Positions 8,572 through 17,129 of a stretch of DNA of 64,000 nucleotides are shown here, piece after piece (within the stretch, counting starts at the first letter, position 1; every line of letters begins with the position of its first letter). Source of the DNA: Candidatus Pedobacter colombiensis (lineage in GTDB: Bacteria; Bacteroidota; Bacteroidia; Sphingobacteriales; Sphingobacteriaceae). The stretch lies in the NCBI GenBank assembly GCA_029202485.1, contig CP119313.1, positions 1,550,001 through 1,614,000 on the forward strand, in the 5' to 3' direction. The notes below the pieces were generated by a model. The model saw only the letters and a list, made by a program, of their open reading frames with translations. It was not told where the DNA came from and searched no databases. The position numbers were made by a program, and so were the translations under genes.

Positions 8572-10437
8572 TTTATCAGCCTGATAGACCTTTTTATTAA
8601 AGGCAACAAAATCATTGTATTTTTCTGGTGGATAAGTCGCATTTACCATCATCTGTGTACGGGTATACACCAGTGTGTTATCCTTTACAACCACCTTGGC
8701 CGAATACTTTCCAAATTCTGATTCAATTACAATATCTTTAGGTATAAATTCTACTTTGTACCCTTTTGGAATGGTATAAATAATCTCATCCTCGTCACTG
8801 TAACCATATTTAATACTGAAAAAGGTTTTGCGTGCCTCCAATGGGGTTACTGTACTTTCCTGCCTATTTAATAGATTTAGTGTCAAAAATAGTTTGTCTC
8901 CACCCTTGGTTAGTAATTGTGAGGATTTTAACTCAATCTGCTCATTTAGTATAGGCAGGTTTTTATTCGGTTGGTTAATGTTTAGTGTAGTAATCTCCAC
9001 ATTCGGTATGCTCAACGTGTTGATTACTCTTTTTCTCCGGTCTGTAGGTTCCATCAATAGTAAGCCAATATGATCTTCATATTGTGCATTTTTATATTGC
9101 GTTTCAATATTGATATTGGCAGAACCTTCTTCATCTAGCACTACTTTTGCATTGCGGTGTTGAAGGTTACTGGATGGACTATATATAGGCGTTTGAGCCA
9201 GTTTACCTCCATCTTCTGTAACTAATAAAACAGTCCTATTCGAATTGCTGTTTCCAATAAAACCCGCAGGGGTGTATTGGCTAGTGCACTCCAACCAGGT
9301 GGTATCTTTTTCCAGCGGCACGCAAAGTATCATGTGGTTAGCCTGATTCATGCTGGCATAGTTCTTATTTAAAGAAGGGAGCCCATTTCCAATAACAACT
9401 AGGTTGGATTTTATACCTGCTTCCTGTAATATGGCTTTCATGTAGTTAGATAAGCCTTTGCAATCACTATAATTAACAGCCGATACTTTTTCTGCTGTAA
9501 TTGGTTTATAACCTCCAATGCCTAATTGTACACCTACGTATCTGGTATTCGATTGCAGATAATTGTATAATATTTTTATTTTTTCCTGGGGTGTTTTTGC
9601 ATCCTTTATCATCGCCTGGATTTTAGCTTTTGCCGCCTCTGGCAACACTTGGCCACCATTATTAAGGTTAAAAATCCATGAGCCCAGATTTTTCCAGTTT
9701 TCAATATTGGCTTTTGAATGGTCATATTCAAACTCATTAGGGGCGACATTTACCCAAGGCATTATATTTCTTAAGCCTACACTCAAGGCTTCAAACTCTG
9801 CGGCGGGGATATTTTCGCAGCTCCATTTGTAGTTTATTTTGTCTTTTACCTTTAACGAATCCGTATTTAGCCCTTTACTTTTCAGGTACTTGAAAGTCAT
9901 GGTCTCCGGTATTTTAAAGGTGTAATTTGATTTTTCAATAGCAATGTCCCAAGTACTTGCCGGGTACCACGTAGGATAATTACGGATCCCACTATAATCA
10001 ACAGTGTAACTAAACTCTATAGTATATGGAAATTTAGTATGTAAAAATTCAAGATATTTGGCTCTGTCATCCTGATATAAGGTTCCATCAGAAACGGCAC
10101 TCACATCTTTAAAATCAGCGCTTTTATAATCTTTTATTTTAATGCCCTTTTCATCATAAAGTGAAGCTTTTAAATTGGAGATGCTCGAAAACTTATCGTA
10201 ATATTCGCTCATCTTCGAAAAATTCTCGCCATTTTTATTCAAAATGGTCATCGCTGTTTTGTAGGTTTGGATTGCAGTTCCAGGGGCTTTTACCTCGTAA
10301 ATCAATTCTTCATTTCTTATGACTACTGACGCATTGTTGGTTAAACCCGGAGGGATTTTGCTAACATCATAAATTCCTTGTGCTGTAACCCTTGCAAAAG
10401 TAAACAGGACGGCTATAAAAAGTATAGATTTTTTCAT
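8542..10437 (-). CDS. Exported DUF3857 / transglutaminase-like protein
   Basis: Secreted or periplasmic protein of 631 residues with a Sec signal (cleavage after ARVTAQ, residue 20). A DUF3857-type beta domain fills roughly residues 35-240. A transglutaminase-like fold follows with Cys326 in NYSDCKGL, His368 in NQANHMIL and Glu383 in WLECTSQ where Asp is commoner. A beta-rich DUF3858-like tail ends the protein. The start overlaps the stop of the upstream paralogue by one base (TAATG), so the two are made together. Families of this type may hydrolyse or remodel peptide bonds, but no substrate is known to me. Confidence 0.85.
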   Translation of the reverse strand: MKKSILFIAVLFTFARVTAQGIYDVSKIPPGLTNNASVVIRNEELIYEVKAPGTAIQTYKTAMTILNKNGENFSKMSEYYDKFSSISNLKASLYDEKGIKIKDYKSADFKDVSAVSDGTLYQDDRAKYLEFLHTKFPYTIEFSYTVDYSGIRNYPTWYPASTWDIAIEKSNYTFKIPETMTFKYLKSKGLNTDSLKVKDKINYKWSCENIPAAEFEALSVGLRNIMPWVNVAPNEFEYDHSKANIENWKNLGSWIFNLNNGGQVLPEAAKAKIQAMIKDAKTPQEKIKILYNYLQSNTRYVGVQLGIGGYKPITAEKVSAVNYSDCKGLSNYMKAILQEAGIKSNLVVIGNGLPSLNKNYASMNQANHMILCVPLEKDTTWLECTSQYTPAGFIGNSNSNRTVLLVTEDGGKLAQTPIYSPSSNLQHRNAKVVLDEEGSANINIETQYKNAQYEDHIGLLLMEPTDRRKRVINTLSIPNVEITTLNINQPNKNLPILNEQIELKSSQLLTKGGDKLFLTLNLLNRQESTVTPLEARKTFFSIKYGYSDEDEIIYTIPKGYKVEFIPKDIVIESEFGKYSAKVVVKDNTLVYTRTQMMVNATYPPEKYNDFVAFNKKVYQADKQKGILAKVN

Positions 10438-12440
10438 TAACTTTTCTTAAATACAATTTGTTCAGCCTGCTTTCTAACTATGTTTTTAAAGAGTTCTTTT
10501 AAATCATAATATTCTTCAGGAGAATAGATAGCTTTTTTGATAGTTATCTTGCTAGTGATCATTAATTTGTTTTCTTCAGCAGCAAAAATAAAAGTGAAGG
10601 ATGCGACATCATCCGGTAAGACTATTCTTTCATTCTTGGGAGTTTTATCGAGTTGATATCCTTTCGGAAAATCTACATTAATACGATAGTTCTCTTCTGT
10701 AGGAAAAGCAAAATCAACAGGGAATTTTCTCTCCTCCAATTTAAATGGATTTTCTTTTGTTCTTTCGAAAAGTAAAGGAGTGAAATAGGCGAGATTTCCT
10801 GCCTCTTCCACATTATCTTCTATCACTACATCCATGGTCTCAACCAGTGGTGCATCAAGGTTATTAAGATCTTGAATCTTATAGTTTTGTATGCCTAATC
10901 CTGGTTTTTCCGTTTTGTAGCTTTTCAGAAAGTCAGTTTCATTAGTTGCTGAGCGATATTTATCCCGACGATTCAGCGCTTCATAGTGGGTTGATAATAA
11001 ATAAAGCTTACCGCTAAGTTTGTTCTCATTATTTAGGGTAAGCATTAAACTTATATTTTTCTTGCTTAGCCTGTTTTCTTCAAGAGATATCCATGCTGCA
11101 TTTTCAGTTTGTAAATTTACTTTCAGTCCCTGATGATTCAGGTTATCGTAAGCAATCATGCTTGCTGTATGGTCTTTATCAGTTGCATCTAAAAGGATCA
11201 TTTTATCTCCAATTTCGGCCTGAATAATAACGTTGTTGAATTCGGTAAGCATAGGTATACCAGGATGGGTTCCATTTCCTCGTGTGCTTAATAATACCGG
11301 GGAAGCCATAATGTTTGCTTCGGACAAAAGATTAAGCAAGCAAAGGTTAATGTCAGCTGTATTGCCTGTTTTCTTTTCAAAGATAGTTTTGGGATTGGTT
11401 TCGGAAGTATAGATGCTATACTTATCATTCCATTTGATATTGTTTTTTACATAATCGAAAATCATCAACATTACCGTGTCAGGTCTGGTTTCGCCTTTTA
11501 TTATATCTTTTAATATGGTTTTGCTGTAGCTTTTTTTACCAATGAAGGATCCAAAATTCTCATCATCTTTTAATCCTTTAACAATTTTAGGCCATGATGA
11601 GGTGACTTCCCTGTAAACCTGACCGGGGATGGTAATAGAAGACAGCTCAAAGCCTATTTTGCTTACATAATCTTCCATCGTGGTAATATAGTTTTCTCGC
11701 TTTAGACCAGGTACATTTTCTGCCTGATAATGGAGATGTAGTGATTGTGCGGTAAGTGATTGTCCTTTAATAAAAAAAGTTTGGTTAACCATTTCCTGCT
11801 TGGGATTTAAAAACAAATAACCTCCAGCATTTACTTTATATTTGTAATACTCAGGAATGGTAATGTCGTATTGAGAATAAAGGGTAGGGATGGCTCTTTG
11901 AAAATACCATGGTCTTAGGGTAAAAATAAAATCAGATGATATTCTGTATTTATATTCAACGATTGATCCTTCTTTGACATTGGGTAATGCAAATTTTTTA
12001 AGGGTGTAATTCTTATCCTGTTTTTCAGAAAATTTAGCGTCACCATTTAGCTTACTGGTTACTATTTTACCACCTTCGAGGTTATAAGTAGCGGCATCCA
12101 TATAGTCTAATTTTGTTTCACCGCTATTTTGCTTATAAAATTGAAGTTCCAGGTTGGCATAATCATACCCGGATTTATTAATGATTTTGTAGCGCGTATG
12201 TCGTTCAAAAACATACATAAAATCACCTGTTTTTGGACTGAGTTCAAAAAAACCTCTACCTACATCAAATAATGCTACGGCAGATGCAGCTGAATCTGAA
12301 CCATTTACTTTGATGTCAAATTCTTCAAGGCCTATTTTACCATATTTAAATGTTTTTGACTTGTTCGTTTGGTTTTCTTGTGCGTATGAAAATGTGCAGA
12401 TTGTAAATAAGTACACCAGAAGTGTTATTCTTTTATTCAT
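10437..12440 (-). CDS. Exported DUF3857 protein with degenerate transglutaminase domain
   Basis: Paralogue of the downstream gene, 667 residues, with a signal peptide ending near FSYAQ (residue 21). It keeps the DUF3857-type N-terminal half and the transglutaminase-like fold, but the catalytic positions have changed. Where the Cys is expected the sequence reads NTADINLCL (Ile364, with another Cys three residues on), and His is replaced by Asn403 in EFNNVII; the Asp in LLDATD is kept. It is therefore probably inactive as a thiol enzyme and may be a binding or scaffold partner of the product of the next gene, with which it shares a one-base overlap. Confidence 0.8.
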   Translation of the reverse strand: MNKRITLLVYLFTICTFSYAQENQTNKSKTFKYGKIGLEEFDIKVNGSDSAASAVALFDVGRGFFELSPKTGDFMYVFERHTRYKIINKSGYDYANLELQFYKQNSGETKLDYMDAATYNLEGGKIVTSKLNGDAKFSEKQDKNYTLKKFALPNVKEGSIVEYKYRISSDFIFTLRPWYFQRAIPTLYSQYDITIPEYYKYKVNAGGYLFLNPKQEMVNQTFFIKGQSLTAQSLHLHYQAENVPGLKRENYITTMEDYVSKIGFELSSITIPGQVYREVTSSWPKIVKGLKDDENFGSFIGKKSYSKTILKDIIKGETRPDTVMLMIFDYVKNNIKWNDKYSIYTSETNPKTIFEKKTGNTADINLCLLNLLSEANIMASPVLLSTRGNGTHPGIPMLTEFNNVIIQAEIGDKMILLDATDKDHTASMIAYDNLNHQGLKVNLQTENAAWISLEENRLSKKNISLMLTLNNENKLSGKLYLLSTHYEALNRRDKYRSATNETDFLKSYKTEKPGLGIQNYKIQDLNNLDAPLVETMDVVIEDNVEEAGNLAYFTPLLFERTKENPFKLEERKFPVDFAFPTEENYRINVDFPKGYQLDKTPKNERIVLPDDVASFTFIFAAEENKLMITSKITIKKAIYSPEEYYDLKELFKNIVRKQAEQIVFKKS

Positions 12441-12498
12441 GATGGCGATAATTTATTTACGCAATTATACCATATATCACAAAAAGAAAAGAATTTAT

Positions 12499-14334
12499 TT
12501 ATTTAATTTTTAACAAAGTTACTACGCCATCCATTGTTGCTACTAAAACAGCATTTGTACTCAAAATATTTACGGTGTTTATCATGGAGTTATCAATTTT
12601 ATGTGCCCATATAGTTCTGCGCAATTCCGGATCAAAAGCATAAACTACACCGTTTCTTGTGCCGAAAAAGACCTGTTTATCTTTTGCAATCAGCATAGAG
12701 GGCGCGTGCTCATAACCAAAATTCATGTTCAATCTCCAGGCTACACCTGGATCTGTTGCTTGTGTCTTATATGCTACAACATCGTTGTTCATGGTTTTAC
12801 CAAAAATCATCGAGCCATCTTCAGAAATACCAATAGACTCGCGTACAGTAGCTTCCTTATTTCGCCATAGTGAGGTACCGCTATTGGCATCTATAGCATT
12901 CAGTACCCTATCCGGAGCTGCAACGTAAACAATGCCATTGTGCGCAACTGGTGTACACATTGCTGGTGAAAGCATGCGGTTTGCATTACCATTGCTCCAT
13001 TTCCATAATAATGCTCCATTGGTTTGGTTTAAGGCGTATAAATGCCTGCCCCATGATCCAAAGATTACTTTACCTTCGTATAATAAAGGTTTGCCAACAA
13101 TGGCTCCCTCAACACCACCAAAGGCCCATAGCTGTTTACCTGTCTTGATATTAATAGCCCTGAAATGGTTGTCACTCCCTCCAATGTAAACAATGTCTTT
13201 TTCAATTATGGGGGACCCTAAAACGGAGGCTCCGGTTTTTAATTTCCAAATTCGCTTACCAGTATTAATCTTAAGGGCATAGATGCTGCCATCTCCTGAT
13301 CCAATTACAACGATATCATCAGCTATTGCCGGTGAAGAGTAAATAGCACCATTTGTTTTGAAAGTCCACTTTTTGCTGCCGTCTTCTATACTTAAGGCTT
13401 CTACCTCGCCAATGCTGTTCCCAAATATGGCAAGCTTACCATCCGTTGCCGGAGTAAGTACTACATTAGCGGGGGCATGGTAGGTCCAGGCTTTTGTAAC
13501 CTCTGGAAAAATGGTGTTTAGCTCGTAAGAAGGTCTTTCAACTTTATCTGTGTTTGCCCCGATAAATTTTCCTAGTGCAATTTTTCTCCATGGTTTTTCT
13601 ATTGACAAACCTGGTTTTTTAACTGCGAATAATACAGAATCACCATCCATGGTTACAATGTTATAACCGCCCAGCGTATCCTTAGCCCTTAAGTTAGAGC
13701 GGCCCATTGCACCCGGCACACCTTCAAAATTAAGCGACTGGTTAGTGTGACCATGTCCACAAATCACATATTGAATGTTATATTTCTTTATCCTGTCAAT
13801 AGCTTCGTACCAGTTGTCTAAACCATTGTCAAGAGGGTAGTGGTTTAGAAAAACTACTGGCATGGTATCCGGAGTGCTTTTTAGCACTTTATCCAACCAA
13901 ACAACGGCATCTCTTGGGATGTGACCGTCAGACATTCTTACATATGGTCCAGAGGCACAGGCAATAAATCGATAGCCATTATGATCAAATATAAACTTGT
14001 CATCGCCAAATGCTTTAATAAAATCAACGCCACCAGATTCAGACCATCCCGTATCATGATTACCCGGAATCACGTGCCAGGGTTTTTTCAATTCACTTAA
14101 AATTTCTTTGGCTATCTTAATTTCTTGTTTAGTGCCCATTTCGGTTACATCACCTGTAACCACTATAAAATCAAGATCAGTTTGTTTGTTGATGTCACGC
14201 ACAGTCCTTCTTAAGTCTTCCTCACCGGTAATAGACCCTACATGTGTATCGGTAACAAAGGCGTATTTAAAGCTCTGGGCATTTACGCCTATAAAGAAAG
14301 TGATCAGAATAGCGAGAGAGAAAAGCTTTTTCAT
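12499..14334 (-). CDS. Exported calcineurin-like phosphatase fused to PQQ-type beta-propeller
   Basis: Secreted protein of 611 residues with a signal peptide ending at GVNAQ (residue 20). Residues 22-240 form a metallophosphatase with all metal motifs visible: DTH, TGDVTEMG, PGNHD, a later NHYPLDN and GHGHTN. Residues about 285-611 form a PQQ_2-like propeller with repeats such as GDGSIYALKINTGKRIWKL and GSDNHFRAINIKTGKQLWAF. The propeller probably binds a ligand or cell-wall material rather than PQQ, since no dehydrogenase motifs are present. The substrate may be an exported phosphoester. It stands 58 bases upstream of the DUF3857 pair on the same strand and may be co-transcribed. Confidence 0.88.
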   Translation of the reverse strand: MKKLFSLAILITFFIGVNAQSFKYAFVTDTHVGSITGEEDLRRTVRDINKQTDLDFIVVTGDVTEMGTKQEIKIAKEILSELKKPWHVIPGNHDTGWSESGGVDFIKAFGDDKFIFDHNGYRFIACASGPYVRMSDGHIPRDAVVWLDKVLKSTPDTMPVVFLNHYPLDNGLDNWYEAIDRIKKYNIQYVICGHGHTNQSLNFEGVPGAMGRSNLRAKDTLGGYNIVTMDGDSVLFAVKKPGLSIEKPWRKIALGKFIGANTDKVERPSYELNTIFPEVTKAWTYHAPANVVLTPATDGKLAIFGNSIGEVEALSIEDGSKKWTFKTNGAIYSSPAIADDIVVIGSGDGSIYALKINTGKRIWKLKTGASVLGSPIIEKDIVYIGGSDNHFRAINIKTGKQLWAFGGVEGAIVGKPLLYEGKVIFGSWGRHLYALNQTNGALLWKWSNGNANRMLSPAMCTPVAHNGIVYVAAPDRVLNAIDANSGTSLWRNKEATVRESIGISEDGSMIFGKTMNNDVVAYKTQATDPGVAWRLNMNFGYEHAPSMLIAKDKQVFFGTRNGVVYAFDPELRRTIWAHKIDNSMINTVNILSTNAVLVATMDGVVTLLKIK

Positions 14335-14444
14335 GTATCAGTTAGATTTGTGTTGGTCCAATTTACATCTTTTTGATTATAACATGGACTATTCTATGTT
14401 TTGAGGATGTAATAAGGTGTTGCCCCGATCTTAAATAGGCTAGG

Positions 14445-14493
14445 GCCCCGTCAAGGCCCCGGCAACCCCCCAGGAATGCCCCGTCAAGGCCCC
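14445..14493. repeat. GC-rich direct repeat in a 426-base gene-poor region
   Basis: The 16-mer GCCCCGTCAAGGCCCC occurs at 14445-14460 and again at 14478-14493, a 33-base period, with a partial GCCCCG at 14422-14427. The first copy sits in a small hairpin (GGGCC, seven bases, GGCCC). The block is far more GC-rich than the AT-rich region 14335-14760 around it. A minus-strand frame at 14440-14625 (61 codons) reads through it and ends in two GALTG units, but nothing else supports that frame as a gene. The rest of the region holds only the guaB promoter. Confidence 0.6.
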
Positions 14494-14760
14494 CACAACC
14501 ATTGATCGTTGTACTTCAATAATTTCAATCCTTTTTCTATGTATTTTCTGTTCCTTGTATATAGTTTCATTACAGGCTTTTAATGGTAATTTGGTGTCAT
14601 TCTTAACAACGCTGTATTTATCCATTTGTTTAGCGCTTAGGTTATAAAACTAAAAAATAAAAGCGGACTTCGAAAAAAGTCAAAAAACTTTAACATTCAT
14701 ACCTACATAGTTAATTTAATTGTAATTTTTTGCGGCCATCAAGCTTTATTTGCAAAACTA

Positions 14761-14791
14761 TTGCGTAATCGTAACAATAATCGTACTTTTG
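14761..14791 (+). promoter_or_regulatory. Promoter of guaB
   Basis: TTG at 14761-14763 is followed after 20 bases by TACTTTTG (14784-14791), a full TAnnTTTG match. The resulting leader is about 27 bases to the ATG at 14824. Confidence 0.65.
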
Positions 14792-14823
14792 CCCGGCAAA
14801 TAGTAACTCTTAAATTATTTGCT

Positions 14824-16293
14824 ATGCAACTCGATCCCAATAAATTTATTGCCGAAGGACTAACGTACGATGATGTATTATTAGTGCCAGCTTATTCTGA
14901 AGTTTTGCCACGTGATGTGGATACCGGAAGTTTCTTAACGAAAAAAATACGGGTTAATGTTCCTATCGTTTCTGCTGCTATGGATACTGTAACCGAAGCT
15001 GGTTTGGCTATTGCCATTGCCCAGGCAGGTGGCATCGGTATGCTGCACAAGAACATGAGCATTGAGCGTCAGGCAGAGGAGGTAAGAAAAGTAAAACGTT
15101 CAGAAAGTGGAATGATCCAGGATCCGGTTACTTTAAATGCAAATGCTAAAGTTGCTGATGCATTCCAGATCATGAAAGATTTTAAGATCGGAGGAATTCC
15201 TGTTATCGATGCAGATAACAAGCTGGTAGGTATCATTACTAATAGAGATTTGCGTTTTCAGAAAGATATGCAGCGCAAAGTTTCGGAAGTGATGACCAGA
15301 GAAAACCTGATTACAGCTGCTGAAGGCACAACGCTTTTACAAGCTGAAGAGATTTTACAGGATTATAAAATTGAAAAACTACCAGTTATTGATAGAGATG
15401 GCCGTTTAGCCGGATTAATCACTTTTAAAGACATTCAGAAATATAAAAACTACCCTAAAGCATGTAAGGACGAACACGGACGTTTACGTGTTGGTGCTGC
15501 TGTAGGTGTTGCTGCAGATAATATTGATCGCGTAGCAGCACTAGTACAGGCTGGGGTCGACGTAGTGACAGTAGATACGGCACATGGTCATTCGAAGGGT
15601 GTAATTGATATGGTGAAAGCCATTAAAGAAAGATGGCCTGAGTTGCAGGTGATTGCAGGTAATATTGCTACAGCCGATGCCGCACGAGCTTTGGCAGCAG
15701 CAGGTGCTGATGCCGTTAAAGTTGGTATTGGCCCGGGTTCTATTTGCACTACAAGGATCATTGCCGGGGTAGGTGTACCTCAGTTATATGCTGTATTTGA
15801 ATGTGCAAAAGCACTTGAGGGTACAGGAATTCCGGTTATTGCCGATGGTGGTATTAAGCAAACTGGCGATATTGTTAAGGCATTAGCAGCCGGTGCAAAT
15901 GCAATCATGGCAGGTTCATTATTTGCAGGTGTAGAGGAATCGCCAGGTGAGACCATCATTTATGAAGGACGTAAGTTTAAATCTTACCGAGGTATGGGGT
16001 CTGTAGAGGCGATGCAACAAGGATCTAAAGATCGTTATTTTCAGGATGAGACTGATGTCGTTACTAAACTGGTACCGGAAGGTATTGTAGGTCGCGTACC
16101 GTACAAAGGTACATTGGCAGAAGTTATCTATCAGTACGTTGGTGGTTTAAGGGCAGGAATGCACTATTGTGGTGCAGCTACAATTGAAGATTTGCAGAAA
16201 GCTAAATTTGTTCGTATTACTGCTGCAGGAATGAGAGAAAGTCATCCACATGATATTTCAATCACCAAAGAAGCACCAAATTACTCCCGTTAG
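14824..16293 (+). CDS. guaB: Inosine-5'-monophosphate dehydrogenase
   Basis: Converts IMP to XMP with NAD+, the committed step of guanine nucleotide synthesis, in the cytoplasm. From ATG at 14824 the protein has 489 residues, the normal bacterial length. It starts MQLDPNKF then GLTYDDVLLVP, has two CBS domains (about residues 95-205: GGIPVIDADNKLVGIITNRD and KLPVIDRDGRLAGLITFKD), the catalytic Cys loop GPGSICTTRI, and a flap with YRGMGS. A longer in-frame reading from TTG at 14761 starts inside the -33 element of the promoter and is not credible. Followed by a strong terminator, so monocistronic. Confidence 0.97.
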   Translation: MQLDPNKFIAEGLTYDDVLLVPAYSEVLPRDVDTGSFLTKKIRVNVPIVSAAMDTVTEAGLAIAIAQAGGIGMLHKNMSIERQAEEVRKVKRSESGMIQDPVTLNANAKVADAFQIMKDFKIGGIPVIDADNKLVGIITNRDLRFQKDMQRKVSEVMTRENLITAAEGTTLLQAEEILQDYKIEKLPVIDRDGRLAGLITFKDIQKYKNYPKACKDEHGRLRVGAAVGVAADNIDRVAALVQAGVDVVTVDTAHGHSKGVIDMVKAIKERWPELQVIAGNIATADAARALAAAGADAVKVGIGPGSICTTRIIAGVGVPQLYAVFECAKALEGTGIPVIADGGIKQTGDIVKALAAGANAIMAGSLFAGVEESPGETIIYEGRKFKSYRGMGSVEAMQQGSKDRYFQDETDVVTKLVPEGIVGRVPYKGTLAEVIYQYVGGLRAGMHYCGAATIEDLQKAKFVRITAAGMRESHPHDISITKEAPNYSR

Positions 16294-16314
16294 TAACAAG
16301 GTTATAAATTATAC

Positions 16315-16349
16315 AGGGCTGTTAAAATATTGTTTTAACAGCCCTTTTT
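16315..16349 (+). terminator. Terminator of guaB
   Basis: A perfect 13-base stem, AGGGCTGTTAAAA (16315-16327) with TTTTAACAGCCCT (16333-16345), and a TATTG loop, followed by T5. Confidence 0.9.
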
Positions 16350-16350
16350 G

Positions 16351-17064
16351 CTATAAAAATTCATCTTTGTTAATTTCCCAGGTCCAGGGCTTTTTGAAGT
16401 TATTAAATGTACGCAGTGTTTTTATGGTTAAGGGCTGTTCAAAAGTGTCATTTGCTGATGCATTCTCGTTCATCTTTCCACTTACCACTTTACGCGTTTT
16501 ATTTACAAAATCGTATTGCTTATCATTCATTTCGCCTGAACTATCATGATAGGCGTAGTTATTAGCCTGAACCAACTGCCAGTCTTTATCCAGGTATTTA
16601 AAGGCATAATTCAATTTCCAGCGCCAGTTTCCACCGCCTTCAAAAGATAATACAAGCTGGTTATTTTCAATGCGCATAGGACGTAATGGATCACCCATGA
16701 CTCCTCCTTCTTCCGATCTTAGTATGAAATTGTTGTTTTGAGTGGCTAATCGGTAATTGCCACCTATGGATTTTTTAAAGTATATAGCTAGCATTCTTGG
16801 CTTTTGTACTTCCGTAATAATTTCAGTATCATTATCCCCATAAGCTCTGTTTTCTTTTACTGGTCTGTAAAATTCAAGCACAAATGCAATGTCCTTTACA
16901 TTGTCATTGTTCAGGTCACCGGATACACTGTCGATCACCTTCCAATTGGAAGGGATAAGAGACTCTAGAGATTTTCCGTATGTTGGAAGGGCGGGGAATA
17001 TAAATGGTTGTGCATATATAGCCGTATGGCAGAGCAAAAAAAATAGGAACAACTTGGTTTTCAT
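16351..17064 (-). CDS. Exported hypothetical protein with FG-GAP-like segment
   Basis: Function unknown, 237 residues. A signal peptide ends near HTAIYAQ (residue 19). The segment VSGDLNNDNVKDIAFVLE resembles the calcium-binding loop of FG-GAP or dockerin-like repeats, and the remainder is beta-rich with Trp and Tyr. It ends one base past the guaB terminator region, convergent with guaB, and lies 65 bases downstream of the sensor kinase gene on the same strand. It resembles in style the lipoprotein at 32152-32802, which also has an N-D-G/N-D-N loop. Periplasmic or surface location is inferred. Confidence 0.7.
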   Translation of the reverse strand: MKTKLFLFFLLCHTAIYAQPFIFPALPTYGKSLESLIPSNWKVIDSVSGDLNNDNVKDIAFVLEFYRPVKENRAYGDNDTEIITEVQKPRMLAIYFKKSIGGNYRLATQNNNFILRSEEGGVMGDPLRPMRIENNQLVLSFEGGGNWRWKLNYAFKYLDKDWQLVQANNYAYHDSSGEMNDKQYDFVNKTRKVVSGKMNENASANDTFEQPLTIKTLRTFNNFKKPWTWEINKDEFL

Positions 17065-17129
17065 CTGCAGGTATTTGTGTTTCGTTGCAAAATGTAAACG
17101 ATTATTATGCCATAATAGTGTTTTTGGAA

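Noticed and set aside
14445..14493. CRISPR or transposon end
   Set aside because: Only two copies of the repeat, and no cas gene, transposase or target duplication nearby.
14440..14625. 61-codon minus-strand frame ending in GALTG units
   Set aside because: Its end is made by the GC-rich direct repeat, and no promoter, ribosome site or recognisable domain supports it.
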